Positions 10,901 through 20,606 of a DNA stretch of 64,000 bases are shown one piece after another. This DNA comes from Haliclystus octoradiatus (Eukaryota > Cnidaria > Staurozoa > Stauromedusae > Haliclystidae), in NCBI GenBank assembly GCA_916610825.1, contig OU744450.1, forward strand, positions 9,816,261 to 9,880,260. The letters run 5' to 3'. Position numbers and translations under genes: made by a program. A model generated the notes under the pieces. It saw nothing but the letters and a program-made list of their open reading frames with translations, did not search any database and had not been told where the DNA came from. The first letter of the stretch is position 1. Each line of letters starts with the position of its first letter.

Positions 10901-13900
10901 ATTGAAAATATTTCAAATAGTTTCTTAGACTTGTTCATATTAAAATGAAGGATATTAAGGAAAACCTGATCTTGCATTAACTAGCTACCTAGTTAAATTA
11001 ATTATATAGCTTAACTCAACTGGGATCTGAAAGTGCGGACGCTTAACAATGAGGACGGATAAACAAATTAATAATAATGCAGCGTAATCACTAGACTAGA
11101 AAATCTCAAAATAGTAAATATCACAACATGCTTAATAACATTTATTTTTAAGAGCCAGTCTTTCTCAAACTCAATCATTTCACTCTGGTTGATAAGACGT
11201 TGCTTAAGGCGAGAGAGTAATAATTCACAATATAATGCAGCCTTTAGGAACAATTTGAATAAATTACGACATTCCAACTGATCTGTAACCTGGCATAAAA
11301 ACTCCTGAAGCAGCTATTTTGTTCAAGTCCACAAAATTATTCCGATAAATGTAAATGCTGATAAATGCAATAAAAGTCCCCCAGGCAACTTACCTTGCTA
11401 CCATATCTCCACCTTCTAGAATTGCAGAAAATAAAAGATTATTTTTCATTAGCCATTTCTTCATTACTTGAATTTCCTTTCTTTGGTCCAAATCGATTAG
11501 CTAAAATGTTGAAAATGTTTTGAGATGAGAATTTTACATATCTAAAATATCTTCTTTTGGATATAGGAAAATCAGAAATATCTAGGTGTATCCTCACAAT
11601 CAAGCACCAAGTATATCCTGTTGCTGTAACATTGTAGCAGTACAATACAAAAATTATACGGAAGGCGACAAGCAGCCTCGTTCTCATTTAATCAGGAGCC
11701 AGCTGACAAGCAATTCCTATTTTCTGTTATTGTTGTAATTAGTTAAAAAAAAAATAATAATGAAAAAAATTCCTATTTCCCTCGGATGGTTTTGTTTCTT
11801 TCATTTCTTTTTTGCCGTATTAATTAACACTCATGTTAACATTAAATTCAATTATCAAAATTATTACAATTAATCTGATCACAGCTGGAGTGTGCACAAT
11901 TTTAATGTAATAAGAAACGTGACACCCACTCGATATTGCATTACTGTACCGTTGTTTCACAGCTTGATATTTAACTGCTTCATCACTTTGACGCTCTGGT
12001 CATAATCTCCACATTTATAAACATTAAACTCAAAGGAAATCTTTTCTGGGGTTGAGTTTTCAAAGCCAACATGGGGATGAAACATCAGTATGAAGCTATA
12101 CAACATCACTGGCTTCAAAATAGTGCCAAATATCAAAATGTTGGTTGCATAGATTTTTTTCTCAGCATTTTATTCAAAAACAAATAATACACAAAACCGG
12201 AATAAAGTTTCAAACAATTACCTTTTATTACTTGATGAAATGATCTAAAAGTTTGGCAATGGGTATGCTTTACCTTTGTATTTAACATACTGAGAGATTA
12301 TAATTTTATTTAAACTCAAACCTTTCTATCAGAGGTGAGTGGGGCCCGGAGTGACACAGGTCTCCCCTACTAGTATATTGTATAATGAATATGTACTAGT
12401 ATTAATAATTTATTTTTACCTCATCTTCATTTCCTTCTCTTCCAGTTTTCTTTTGCCAATTGAACTCATTATAAAAATCTCTTCCGCTATATTGAGACCC
12501 GTCACAGTCTCCTTTAACACCATTGTCAATCCCATCAACATTAACAGCAGGAATAATCAATACCTTGGTTGTATTCAACAACTTTTGAGCACGAACATTA
12601 CCATCAGAGTATAGTTTTGCTAAATAATGCATAAACATTAATGATACCTCGCGACTAATAGCATCATATCCATGTAATCCTGATATAATACCAATGCTTG
12701 GTTTAGAAGGGTTTTCAATACCAACATTTGCAGATAGTTCAATGCCAGGTATGTCATATCCGTCAGTGGATGTGCCAATTGATGAGGACTTGATAAGGGT
12801 TGGAAAGGCTTTTTCATGATCAGCAATATATTTCATAAGAGTGTCACGTGAATGATACTTCCAAGAGTTATGAACTAAAATAAAGAGAGCACTATCATCT
12901 GCATTTACAGTTAAAAATATTGAAAGCTGATTTAAATATTATAAGAGATCTATTTTAAACGAGACGATAATGTGTGCATATTTAGAAACATAGAAAAGAG
13001 TTAAGTGCAAAAATTGTTCACAGAGAAATACGCAGAGGATATAATTGGCCATCCCATTAATATAAATGCAGTATTTATCTTGAAATATCAGATGCAGGGT
13101 CCGACAAAAGGTTCAGTCTTCTGGAGTCCTAGAGGCATTTCAATATTTCTTCTGAATTTTTTGTTGATGTTTGACAATAGATCATTAAAAATATTAATTT
13201 TCTTCTGAATTTGTTCTAACCGTCCGGAATCTAGGATTCCAGGATTCCTACTTTTGTTGGACCCTGATCAGATGTGTAAACAAATAAATAGTTCTGTAAA
13301 CAAATAAATAGAACAGAATTGTAGGTTCCATTATAATTCTCTTACCTGCTGGTGCAGGAGTTGTCATGAGAGGCTTTGGTGTAGTTATCACAGCTTTGGC
13401 TGTAGTGAGCTTAGTAGATGGGAAAGTGTGAACAGTAGAGGGCAAAGTGAAATTAACAGTTGTGGCCAATCCATCTGTCACAGTAACTGATTGGTTCATA
13501 GTAATATACCCAGGTGAACTAACTGTTACTACATAAGAGCCAGGCATTAATAGTCGAAAATAATCACCATCTTTCAGTGATCGAATAATATGTGAAATAC
13601 CAGCAACATTAACATAAGCATTAGGAATCGGAAGGCCATCATCAGTTTTGATAAAGCCTTTTACTCCTTTTAGAACTTCAACAAGATAACGTACTAAAGG
13701 AATCTTATGACTATTCCAATATGCTTGTAATGCAGATTGAGGAGGAAATTTAAAACATCCCATTTCAATTGTAACTTCAAAATCATTTGATTTTAAATAA
13801 TTAAAATCTTGCATTCCTCCTTTAACACTATACCAAGCAGCTCCGTTAGTTGTGCCTCCTGGAAATGCCTCATCAGGATATTTAGGACAAGGTCGACCTA

Positions 13901-15941
13901 AATGCATCACAGGATGTGCCTCAGAATATACTTTGGCTAAATGTTTAAAGATTTTATCATCTGGCGATGCATTATATTGCTCTTTACCATTAGCAGTATC
14001 ATCATAAGGATAATTTGCTACAAGAGCACCGCCATGTAAATTAGCAGACAAAACAAATGGAGTTCCTTGAATCCATTTCATTGCAGCAATAGTTTCTGGT
14101 TGATAATTATACTTTTTGTCTTTTGGGTCGTATTGATCAGGAAAATTGCGATTGAGATCAATACCATTAACATTCTTTCTACCTTCAAGTTTTTGTCGTT
14201 CTACATCTGATGCAGCAGCAGCAATTTCATACCCATCTGGATTCATTGATGGCATGAAATGTAACCGAGTATTATCAAGAAGGTATTTTACTGCTGCGTT
14301 AGATCTATAGTTTTCAAGTAACATTTTCGCCATCAAAAGTAAACATTCTCTCCCGACAACTTCGTTTCCATGGATATTTGCAATATATTTGAAATCTGGT
14401 TCTCCGGGTTCATGTTTGCCTGGGTTATCTGTCAATTCAAGAACCCATAATTCACGTCCTCTGACAGATTTTCCAATTGAGTATAAATGTGTTAATTGAG
14501 GGTATTGATCATGTAATGCATTTAAAAAGTTAGTCATCTGATCAAAATTATGATGAGTAAAATTTTTAGGTTCGATTAATGTTTTAAAAAGGTTTGTTAC
14601 TTGATCCAATGTCAATGGAATGCTACTGATGCTACTGATCTGTGGTATAAACTTAGTTGGAGTAAAAGTGGTAATATCAAATATGCTAGATGTACTTCTT
14701 CTCATTACAGGCTGAACGGTTGAAGATGATAATGGTATTAGGTTAAAATTTACTATTGAAGGAAAATCTTTTGTAACAACAATTTGCTTTGAGGAAGGAA
14801 TATAGCCATTCATATGTACCATTAATAAATATTTACCAGGCGTAAGTAGACGCCAATAATCTCCATTTTCAATACTGGTTATATTATGATCAATACCCTT
14901 TATAGATATTATAGCTTTGTGTAGGGGTAAACCAGAGTATGTCATAATTGTTCCTTTAACGCCAATATGTACTTGTTCGATAAACTTTATTAAAGATTCT
15001 TTATTATTTTGCCATTCAGTTGGTAAATTTCTATGATGAGGATATTTACAACATGATAGCTCGAATGTTACTTCAAAGCAATTACTTATTAAATAATTAA
15101 AATCTTGCATACCTCCTGGTACGTCATACCAATGAGCACCATTTGTAACACCATCTTTAAATTCCTCACCTGGGGAACAATTAGGCTTTCCTGTTTTCAT
15201 AATAGGATGGTTCTGAGAGTATGTTAATGCTAGATGCCGAAACACAGCATCGTCAGGAGATTTGCTATAAAGACCTGCCTCCTGATGTAATCGACTGTCA
15301 TCAAACGGGTAACTAGCAACAACTGAGCCACCGTGAAGATTACCTGATAGCACAAATGGATATTTATAAACCCATCTCATTATGGATCTCGTTTCTGGTT
15401 GAGCTTTTTTCAAATCGTAATGATCCCAATTTGTAAACTGATCTGGGAAATCTCTATTTAAATCAACATTATTAGCATTGGGTCTACCAGTCACACCTGT
15501 ACAGTCACCTTCTTTAGCTTTTTCAAAGCCATCAGGGTTCATTGACACTAAAATAAATATATTTGTTGAGTTTACAAGTTTTGTTACACGATTATCTTTG
15601 CCATACGAATCACACAGATAACCAATTAAATTTAATAGTATTTCACGACCAATTGCTTCATTGCCATGCATATTACCAACATATTTGAAGCTTGGTTCTC
15701 CTCTCTCGACAACATTGGGATTATCAGTTACTTGTATAACTAACAAATCACGATTCTCTACTGATTTACCAATGCTGTGCAGCTTTGTTATTGATGGATA
15801 TTTAACAGCGTAAGACTTCAAAATCTTTGTCATATCATCGTAACCATGATACTGTCCATTTCCTAACAAACTACACCAGACAATACTATAAAAATTCGTA
15901 ACTAGTATGAGCAATATATATAATGTGTTTTCCCACTTCAT
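4468..15941 (-). CDS. CPD: Carboxypeptidase D, four CP domains, seven exons, complete
   Basis: Metallocarboxypeptidase of the M14 CPD/CPE type: removes C-terminal Lys/Arg from peptides in the trans-Golgi and secretory pathway. Seven exons with GT-AG junctions and matching phases give 1715 codons and a stop. Order: signal peptide (1-24); CP I with HGNE (92-95), NRDF (162-165), zinc His 203 and catalytic Glu 294; a transthyretin-like module; a Ser/Thr-rich linker; CP II with HGNE (524-527), NRNF (597-600), His 636 and Glu 726; CP III (about 866-1250); CP IV (about 1254-1615); one transmembrane helix (about 1632-1653); an Arg-rich stop-transfer and a ~60-residue tail with an acidic DSDMEEE cluster. 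In CP III and IV key residues are lost, including catalytic Glu to His in both, so they should be inactive. Vertebrate CPD has three CP domains with the third inactive; this gene has four. Exon 1 alone carries both active domains. Confidence 0.93.
4996..6224 (-). other. CPD: CPD intron 6
   Basis: 1.2 kb intron. It contains a cluster of TTCATGAAC-type repeats at 5098-5230 (annotated separately); otherwise nothing recognised. Confidence 0.7.
5098..5230. repeat. Cluster of TTCATGAAC-type palindromic repeats
   Basis: Repeated, degenerate copies of GTTCATGAACAGTTCATGAA in tandem-like spacing. The core TTCATGAA is itself a palindrome. Similar clusters lie near 725-760, 7075-7125, 7840-8095 and 20215-20400. 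Confidence 0.6.
6225..6676 (-). CDS. CPD: CPD exon 6: CP domain IV catalytic half
   Basis: Residues about 1390-1540. It contains [19 protein letters not shown] (third zinc His replaced by Arg at about 1419) and [14 protein letters not shown] (catalytic Glu replaced by His at about 1511). The 3' end is placed at ACG|GTACAG because this joins the next exon in phase and at the conserved FLRTV / FIEQV position. Confidence 0.8.
7156..7824. mobile_element. Possible hAT-like inverted-repeat element
   Basis: Starts with TTAGGGGTGAGATGATTTT and ends with the inverse, TCGTCTCACCCCTAA; the first 13 of 15 bases pair. Such TAGGGGTGAG ends are common in hAT elements. An 8 bp target duplication could not be seen, and the interior has no transposase. 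Also inside are several ATAATCGG-type motifs. Confidence 0.4.
7840..8095. repeat. Second cluster of TTCATGAAC-type repeats
   Basis: At least ten degenerate copies of a 10-20 base motif built on TTCATGAACAGTTCATGAA or TTTATGAAC, in both orientations because the core is palindromic. It directly adjoins the inverted-repeat element in CPD intron 5. Confidence 0.6.
8249..8479 (-). CDS. CPD: CPD exon 5: CP domain IV zinc motif
   Basis: Encodes [11 protein letters not shown], so the first two zinc ligands of CP IV are intact. The substrate-binding Asn-Arg pair reads DLIENFP, with Glu in place of Arg. Acceptor GTCTAG, donor CAG|GTAAGT. Confidence 0.88.
8480..9414 (-). other. CPD: CPD intron 4
   Basis: 0.9 kb intron. 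8640-8930 holds several AATCCGATC / GGTCGGATCGGAT type motifs in both orientations, probably an old element without clear ends. 9224-9343 is a short inverted-repeat element. Confidence 0.6.
9224..9343. mobile_element. 120 bp MITE-like element with 24 bp inverted ends
   Basis: The left end GCACAGTTTCCCATGAGCTG pairs with the inverse of the right end (ATCATGGGAAACTGTGC), with two or three mismatches over about 24 bases. No certain target duplication was seen. It lies in CPD intron 4. Confidence 0.45.
9415..10193 (-). CDS. CPD: CPD exon 4: end of CP III and start of CP IV
   Basis: Residues about 1053-1312. It contains the SCCQYPEE segment that normally carries the catalytic Glu (here His at about 1139), the CP III transthyretin-like module ([12 protein letters not shown]) and, from about 1254, the beginning of CP IV ([11 protein letters not shown] to EPEVKLIAG). 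Donor CTG|GTGAGT. Confidence 0.88.
10194..11393 (-). other. CPD: CPD intron 3
   Basis: 1.2 kb intron, dominated by the long hairpin at 10245-10544. The rest is AT-rich without recognisable features. Confidence 0.7.
10245..10544. repeat. Near-perfect 130 bp inverted repeat (hairpin)
   Basis: Arm 10245-10374 is the inverse complement of 10414-10544 with only a few mismatches, around a ~39 base spacer. Internal landmarks: TTTATATTATGTGATAAAAA on the left and its inverse on the right. No coding capacity. It may be a foldback MITE or a recent inverted duplication. Confidence 0.8.
11394..11500 (-). CDS. CPD: CPD exon 3: CP domain III, short exon
   Basis: A 107-base exon encoding about 36 residues (ending EGGDMVAR). 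It aligns with the [10 protein letters not shown] region of CP I, with Glu in place of the third zinc-binding His. Acceptor TTTTAG, donor AG|GTAAGT; phases agree on both sides. Confidence 0.82.
11501..12419 (-). other. CPD: CPD intron 2
   Basis: 0.9 kb AT-rich intron with runs of A and T near 11745-11770. Nothing recognised. Confidence 0.6.
12420..12874 (-). CDS. CPD: CPD exon 2: N-terminal half of CP domain III
   Basis: Opens after TTATTTTAG and completes the codon split at the exon 1 donor. It encodes a CP-like segment in which HGNE is HGYD (933-936) and the DLNR motif is absent. Ends in phase 0 at GAG|GTAAAA. Confidence 0.85.
12875..13345 (-). other. CPD: CPD intron 1
   Basis: 0.47 kb intron, over a third of it occupied by the hAT MITE at 13095-13266. 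The two sides of the insertion are otherwise unremarkable. Confidence 0.7.
13095..13266. mobile_element. hAT-type MITE with 8 bp target duplication
   Basis: A 172 bp element starting CAGGGTCCGACAAAAG and ending CTTTTGTTGGACCCTG (15 of 16 paired). It is flanked on both sides by the perfect 8 bp duplication ATCAGATG (13087-13094 and 13267-13274). CAGGG ends and 8 bp duplications are diagnostic of hAT elements. Non-coding; sits in CPD intron 1. Confidence 0.85.
13346..15941 (-). CDS. CPD: CPD exon 1: signal peptide, CP domains I and II
   Basis: Residues 1-865. The start ATG at 15941 is followed by a clear signal peptide ([15 protein letters not shown]). Both CP domains keep HxxE, the Asn-Arg substrate pair, the third zinc His and the catalytic Glu, each followed by a transthyretin-like fold ([12 protein letters not shown] and [12 protein letters not shown]). 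A Thr/Pro-rich stretch near 835-865 leads to the donor CAG|GTAAGAG. Such a long intronless 5' exon with two domains is notable. Confidence 0.93.
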
Positions 15942-16481
15942 ATTGTGTGCTATTTATTCTACTAAAACATTCAAGTCAAAGCAGAAATTTCTCAAAATTT
16001 TAAGATTTTTCATCGCGGACATGTTTACTAGGATCTTTCAGAAAACTATATAGATGTGCGCATGCGCTGCGATCTTGTGAACGTCATCGGAAATCGGAAT
16101 TCCCTTTTGTAGTTTCAGCTGTATTAGAACTGTCAAAGGTAAATGAACTGCAATCAGTTTGACTGCAATCCGCCTTAATTTCATCTTATCCAGGCCCGTT
16201 GGAGCCAATGGGGCTGGGGGAAGCCCCCATAATTTGTTGATTGTAATTCTGCATTTTTCTGGTAATGCTGTGTGTGTGTGCATAGTTTATAACTAGTCAA
16301 ACGCCGTTAGCCCATGTGCATTACGTCAGAACTCCATTTCATGCAGCGACTCTCAGTTTCATGAAGCGGAACACGGGATAGAGGCTCTTGCCTAGTTTAT
16401 AACAATAGTGTGCTGTGTGTGTGGGTTTCATTGGCGGATTCCACGCGAAAAAGGTGTGGAAATAGCCAGAATAAAGTAATA
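15942..16481. other. CPD: Upstream region of CPD
   Basis: Probable 5' UTR and promoter of CPD (read leftwards) up to the satellite region. GC content is higher than nearby. No TATA element at a convincing distance. A hairpin GTGTGGAAATAGCC / GGCTATTTCCACGC spans 16455-16495 and overlaps the edge of the satellite-bearing composite. Confidence 0.4.
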
Positions 16482-16544
16482 GGCTATTTCCACGCTTATA
16501 AAGGAATGTTTAGTGGCAGTGTTGGTGACACTTCAACTTTTTCC

Positions 16545-16662
16545 GCATTCCATGAGTGGCGTGGAAATAAGACTAGTTGTGGTTAATGGCGTTAACGTAA
16601 TGAATGGTGTGGAAATAAGAATAGCTGTTTTTAAAGTTTTAACATGGGTTTAATGGCGTTAA
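16545..16662. repeat. First copy of the ~119 bp satellite
   Basis: One unit with the landmarks GTGGCGTGGAAATAAGAC, GCGTTAACGTAATGAATGGT and TTTTAACATGGGTTTAATGG. It is cut by the left end of the ISL2EU element at 16663 and continues at 23381. Confidence 0.8.
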
Positions 16663-16875
16663 TATAGAGCGTTTTCCCCTACGTCATCAGCCTACGTCAC
16701 TATAGCTTCCGTCTGCCATTATGGGGTTCCTAATCTTTTGAAAACGCACGGTTGAAAACGCAGTTGAAATTTGGTGGCGCTTGCTGTTAGTTTTCATTAA
16801 TCGACGATCACTGATTATACCACTTGTATACGTTGTTTCTCGTTGTTACAAATACTTAAATCATCAATTATTAGT

Positions 16876-18378
16876 ATGCCTATGTGTTTAATAGTTGGAT
16901 GTGGCCGAAAGACTGGCAAACGTCAAAACAAAAACCAAACTGACGTCGTCGTAGAGAAAGTTCACTTTTCAAGAGTTCCAGAGATAATAACAAACCAAGG
17001 AGAAGCATCTAAAATCCTCTCGACTCAAAGAAGAACCCTCTGGATATCAGCTATTAGTAGGGTGGGAATTACTGAAAAGATTTTAAGAAATGATCGTGTT
17101 TGTGATAAACATTTTGTCAGTGGTAAAGCTGCTCGGCCATTTGATAAACATAACCCTGATTGGGTTCCAAGTTTATTGTTGGGGCATACCAAAGTCTCCC
17201 AAGTTAAAAGTCAAGGTTCTTGTGAAAGAGCTATAAGAACACAGGAGCGAAAAAAGCGCATGATTGAAAATGCTGATATTGAGTTAGCATTGAAATTATC
17301 AAAACTGGATGACGATAAACAAATTACCGATAAGGCTGAAAGCTCTGACTTCGACCAAGATGAAATTGTTGATTTTGATATTGCTAATGGTGACTATGAA
17401 CCTTTGAAATACGTTGATTCATCGACCCAGACATCAGAATTTGAATACTTAATGCCTACATCAAATTTAAATCCGTTTGAAAAGTCATACTTTGATGGCG
17501 ATGACGAAAAGACGAAATTTTATACTGGTTTGCCAAGCTATGAAATATTGGTTACCACTTACGAATTCGTGGTTCCTTTTGTGAACAGGAAAAATACAAC
17601 ATTGAGTCTATTTCAAGAATTTGTGGCAGTCTTGATAAAGCTACGCTTGGGTGTACCGTTCAAGGATCTAGCATATCGGTTTGAGATGTCAGTGTCTGCT
17701 ATTTCAAAGATATTTTCAAGCTGGATGCCTATTCTTGATGCCAGACTCTCTGCACTTATATCATGGCCTAACAGAGAACAATTATGGTTTACGATGCCAA
17801 AATGCTACCAAAAAGCCTTTGGACACAAGGTAGCAGTCATCATAGATTGTTTCGAAGTATTTATTGAGCGTCCATCCAACCTATTAGCACGGGCGCAGAC
17901 GTTTTCCAATTATAAGCATCATAACACTGTCAAGGTATTGATTGGAATTACCCCTCAGGGTACAATTAGCTTTGTCTCTGAAGCATGGGGTGGTAGAACC
18001 TCAGATAAATTTTTAACAGAGAACTGTGGCATTTTGAAAAACTTACTGCCTGGAGATTATGTTCTCGCAGATAGAGGTTTTACCATTCAGGAGAGTGTAA
18101 CAATGACAGGTGCAGAACTGGCAATCCCCGCATTTACCAAGGGTGTTGATCAACTTGATCCAATCGATGTTGAGAAAACTAGGACAATTGCGAATGTTAG
18201 AATTCATGTTGAAAGAGTAATTGGACTGTTGCGTCAAAAGTACAGCATTCTGGAAAGAACACTTCCAATTGACTTCATGACACCTAGTGGGTCAAATGAC
18301 GTTCCTACAATTGATAGTATCATAAGAGTATGTTCTGCACTTGTAAACCTATGCGCACCTATCATACCTTTTGATTAG
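16876..18378 (+). CDS. THAP-domain DDE transposase of ISL2EU (HARBI1/DDE_Tnp_4 type)
   Basis: 500 residues from ATG at 16876; the frame is open upstream but this Met directly precedes the THAP start, as is usual. THAP zinc finger (about 1-95): CLIVGC, the conserved Trp in TLWISAI, CDKHF and a final PSLL. A Lys/Arg- and acid-rich linker follows. Then a helix-turn-helix (LIKLRLGVPFKDLAYRFEMS, about 255-300). The DDE_Tnp_4 catalytic core has Asp in VIIDCFE, Asp in LADRGF and Glu in HVERVIG, all present. The product should bind the element ends and cut and join DNA. No stop or frameshift, so the gene may be active. Confidence 0.92.
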   Translation: MPMCLIVGCGRKTGKRQNKNQTDVVVEKVHFSRVPEIITNQGEASKILSTQRRTLWISAISRVGITEKILRNDRVCDKHFVSGKAARPFDKHNPDWVPSLLLGHTKVSQVKSQGSCERAIRTQERKKRMIENADIELALKLSKLDDDKQITDKAESSDFDQDEIVDFDIANGDYEPLKYVDSSTQTSEFEYLMPTSNLNPFEKSYFDGDDEKTKFYTGLPSYEILVTTYEFVVPFVNRKNTTLSLFQEFVAVLIKLRLGVPFKDLAYRFEMSVSAISKIFSSWMPILDARLSALISWPNREQLWFTMPKCYQKAFGHKVAVIIDCFEVFIERPSNLLARAQTFSNYKHHNTVKVLIGITPQGTISFVSEAWGGRTSDKFLTENCGILKNLLPGDYVLADRGFTIQESVTMTGAELAIPAFTKGVDQLDPIDVEKTRTIANVRIHVERVIGLLRQKYSILERTLPIDFMTPSGSNDVPTIDSIIRVCSALVNLCAPIIPFD

Positions 18379-18586
18379 AACAATATGCCTGCACAAAGTA
18401 ACATCTTTCATTTTTACTATGACTAATTTTATTTACCAATCATGGGCAACTACTGTATCATATTAGTAAACAATCTTTGGCAATATCTTGCAGTAATTAC
18501 CATTATTTATATAGATTTTACAACATTTAGTATTCACAAATTAAAGCAAGGAATGTTCACTGCTCACATACTGCTTCTTCTGTATT
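18379..18586. other. ISL2EU internal spacer left of the LTR element
   Basis: 3' region of the transposase gene. AT-rich, no further feature seen. Confidence 0.5.
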
Positions 18587-18919
18587 TGTAGCGGGTGGAA
18601 TGAACGAAGTATTGATTAATACCACCACACATACATAAGCGTTGATAAGATATATATTTGTGTAATAGTTGTAGCTGGCCACCAACAGGGAGAGGATGAA
18701 TGAGGGTTAATATGACCGTTGATAAACAGAGCCTCTATGAAGGTGGACCAGCTTTGCTAATGTAGATGTTGTCGCCACGAAGGGCAGACGCGAAGAGGGT
18801 TGATAAATTACATACAGTGATTTACATTACAAGGTATACGTGATTACAAACGGAAGCTTTACAGTTGACAAAGGAAATACATTATGGATAAGACAATAGA
18901 CAGAAAACAATCCACTACA
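18587..18919 (-). repeat. 3' LTR of the TRIM-like element
   Basis: 333 bases, TG...CA ends. In element orientation it follows the polypurine run at about 18922-18936. Differs from the partner LTR by two substitutions and a two-base indel as read by eye. Confidence 0.8.
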
Positions 18920-19492
18920 TAACTTCCCCCCACGGAGACGGAGTCCCGAGTGAAAGATATGAAATAATATATACAGGACAAATGAATGAATAAAAAATAT
19001 AATTATATGATAAAAGAAATAAAAATTTTTTTTTGATGTGTGTTTAATTTAATAGTTATACTTATGTAATTGTTCTTGCTTTCTTTGTTTCTGCGACTTG
19101 ATGATTATTATGCGTAGTGACGAATTCTTGTTTATATGTAGTAAATCTTTGTAAATATCTTGTTGTATATATCTTTTTTTGTCTTGTTTGGGATGTATAT
19201 AGTATATTGGTATATAACTTGATATTTCTTTTATGCTGAGATACTTTGTGCTCAAGTCTGGCAATCTTTAATTTCTTGTCGGGTTAAGCCCTAATAATTT
19301 TCGTGGTTCCTGCCAGAACTTGGCTTGTGACGGCTTGAGTGCATTAATATTTTCTTCTGGTTTCGTTTTAATAACACTCACCCAGGGGCGAATCTCAACT
19401 AAAATGTTACCAAATATAACCATATGCTAGGCAGGGTTTACGACGCGTAATATTCGGCTGCGTTCCTCAGATCACGTCGGTAGTTACCAATA

Positions 19493-19827
19493 TGTAGCGG
19501 GTGGAATGAACGATGTATTGATTAATACCACCACACATACATAGGCGTTGATAAGATATATAAATTTGTGTAATAGTTGTAGCTGGCCACCAACAGGGAG
19601 AGGATGAATGAGGGTTAATATGACCGTTGATAAACAGAGCCTCTATGAAGGTGGACCAGCTTTGCTAATGTAGATGTTGTCGCCACGAAGGGCAGACGCG
19701 AAGAGGGTTGATAAATTACATACAGTGATTTACATTACAAGGTATACGTGATTACAAACGGAAGCTTTACAGTTGACAAAGGAAATACATTATGGATAAG
19801 ACAATAGACAGAAAACAATCCACTACA
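19493..19827 (-). repeat. 5' LTR of the TRIM-like element
   Basis: 335 bases, TG...CA ends, nearly identical to the partner at 18587. The low divergence indicates a recent insertion, younger than the ISL2EU copy that hosts it. Confidence 0.8.
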
Positions 19828-19831
19828 TATT

Positions 19832-20606
19832 CTATATTCTAAGCAAATACCACGTCACATAGATTAGCTACGGTAACTTTTTAATTACTTGAATTATATT
19901 CTTGTCTGATTTGCTATTTAAGATGTTGTTTGTTGTGGATCTACCTTCTGAATGATACAACCTAATAGGTAATAATTTTGCAAGTAACAAGCGAGAGATG
20001 GTTTGGCAAAAGTATGTTAGATAATTTATACAAATTTCTGTATCTGAAGTAAAGAGATAAAATAATATGAATTTCATGATCATGCTACTGTAGTGGCATT
20101 TAGTAGCTACTAGGCATTCTTAATAATGCCAATTAACTAGTAACAAGTTTGAGTTTCTATAATCTATTATCTATGTGAAACAAGTTCATAAGTTTACGAA
20201 CCAGTCAACTCAAAATTGTAAAATTATCTCTTTTCATGAACAGTTCATGAAAATGGAGTCATTCAACGTTCATGAACTTCATAAACTGTGTTAAACATGG
20301 ACAAGGTTTATGAAGTTCATGAATGTTGAAGGGCTCCGTTTTCATGAACTTTCCATAATGTTATTACACATTTTTAAGATTTTCATGAACTTTACTGTTT
20401 ACTTTATTGGTTCTTAAATTCATTAACTTGAATTAATGCACTAATTTGTACGAGTATTTAGCTGCAAATATATTCAAAAATTAAGCAAAACACATAAAAC
20501 ATTGTTGCCGATATGATGATGTATAAGTTTTAAAATTTATGGAATAAACAACAAGAAATTATTTGATGATGTATTTACATAAATAGAAAATCTGAAATTG
20601 TAAATA
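19832..20606. other. ISL2EU internal spacer right of the LTR element
   Basis: AT-rich 3' region between the convergent genes. It contains a TTCATGAAC-type cluster at 20215-20400. Confidence 0.5.
20215..20400. repeat. TTCATGAAC-type repeats inside ISL2EU
   Basis: Copies of TTCATGAACAGTTCATGAA and related forms, the same motif as in CPD introns 5 and 6. Its presence inside a transposon shows that the motif spreads independently of the host gene. Confidence 0.6.

Larger units (their letters stand above)
18587..19827 (-). mobile_element. Small non-autonomous LTR retrotransposon (TRIM-like), minus strand
   Basis: Two direct repeats, 18587-18919 and 19493-19827, differ at about four positions and both run TGTAG...CTACA. 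They flank 573 bases. The 4 bp duplication TATT borders the whole element (18583-18586 and 19828-19831). On the minus strand a TGGTAACTACCGACG primer-site candidate follows the first LTR by three bases, and a purine run GTGGGGGGAAG precedes the second LTR, which fixes the orientation. The interior has no gag or pol; its longest ORF (19049-19264, minus) has no recognisable domain. Confidence 0.8.

Noticed and set aside
16038-16283. 81-codon minus-strand frame upstream of CPD
   Set aside because: No motif and no start context. It lies in the presumed promoter and 5' UTR region.
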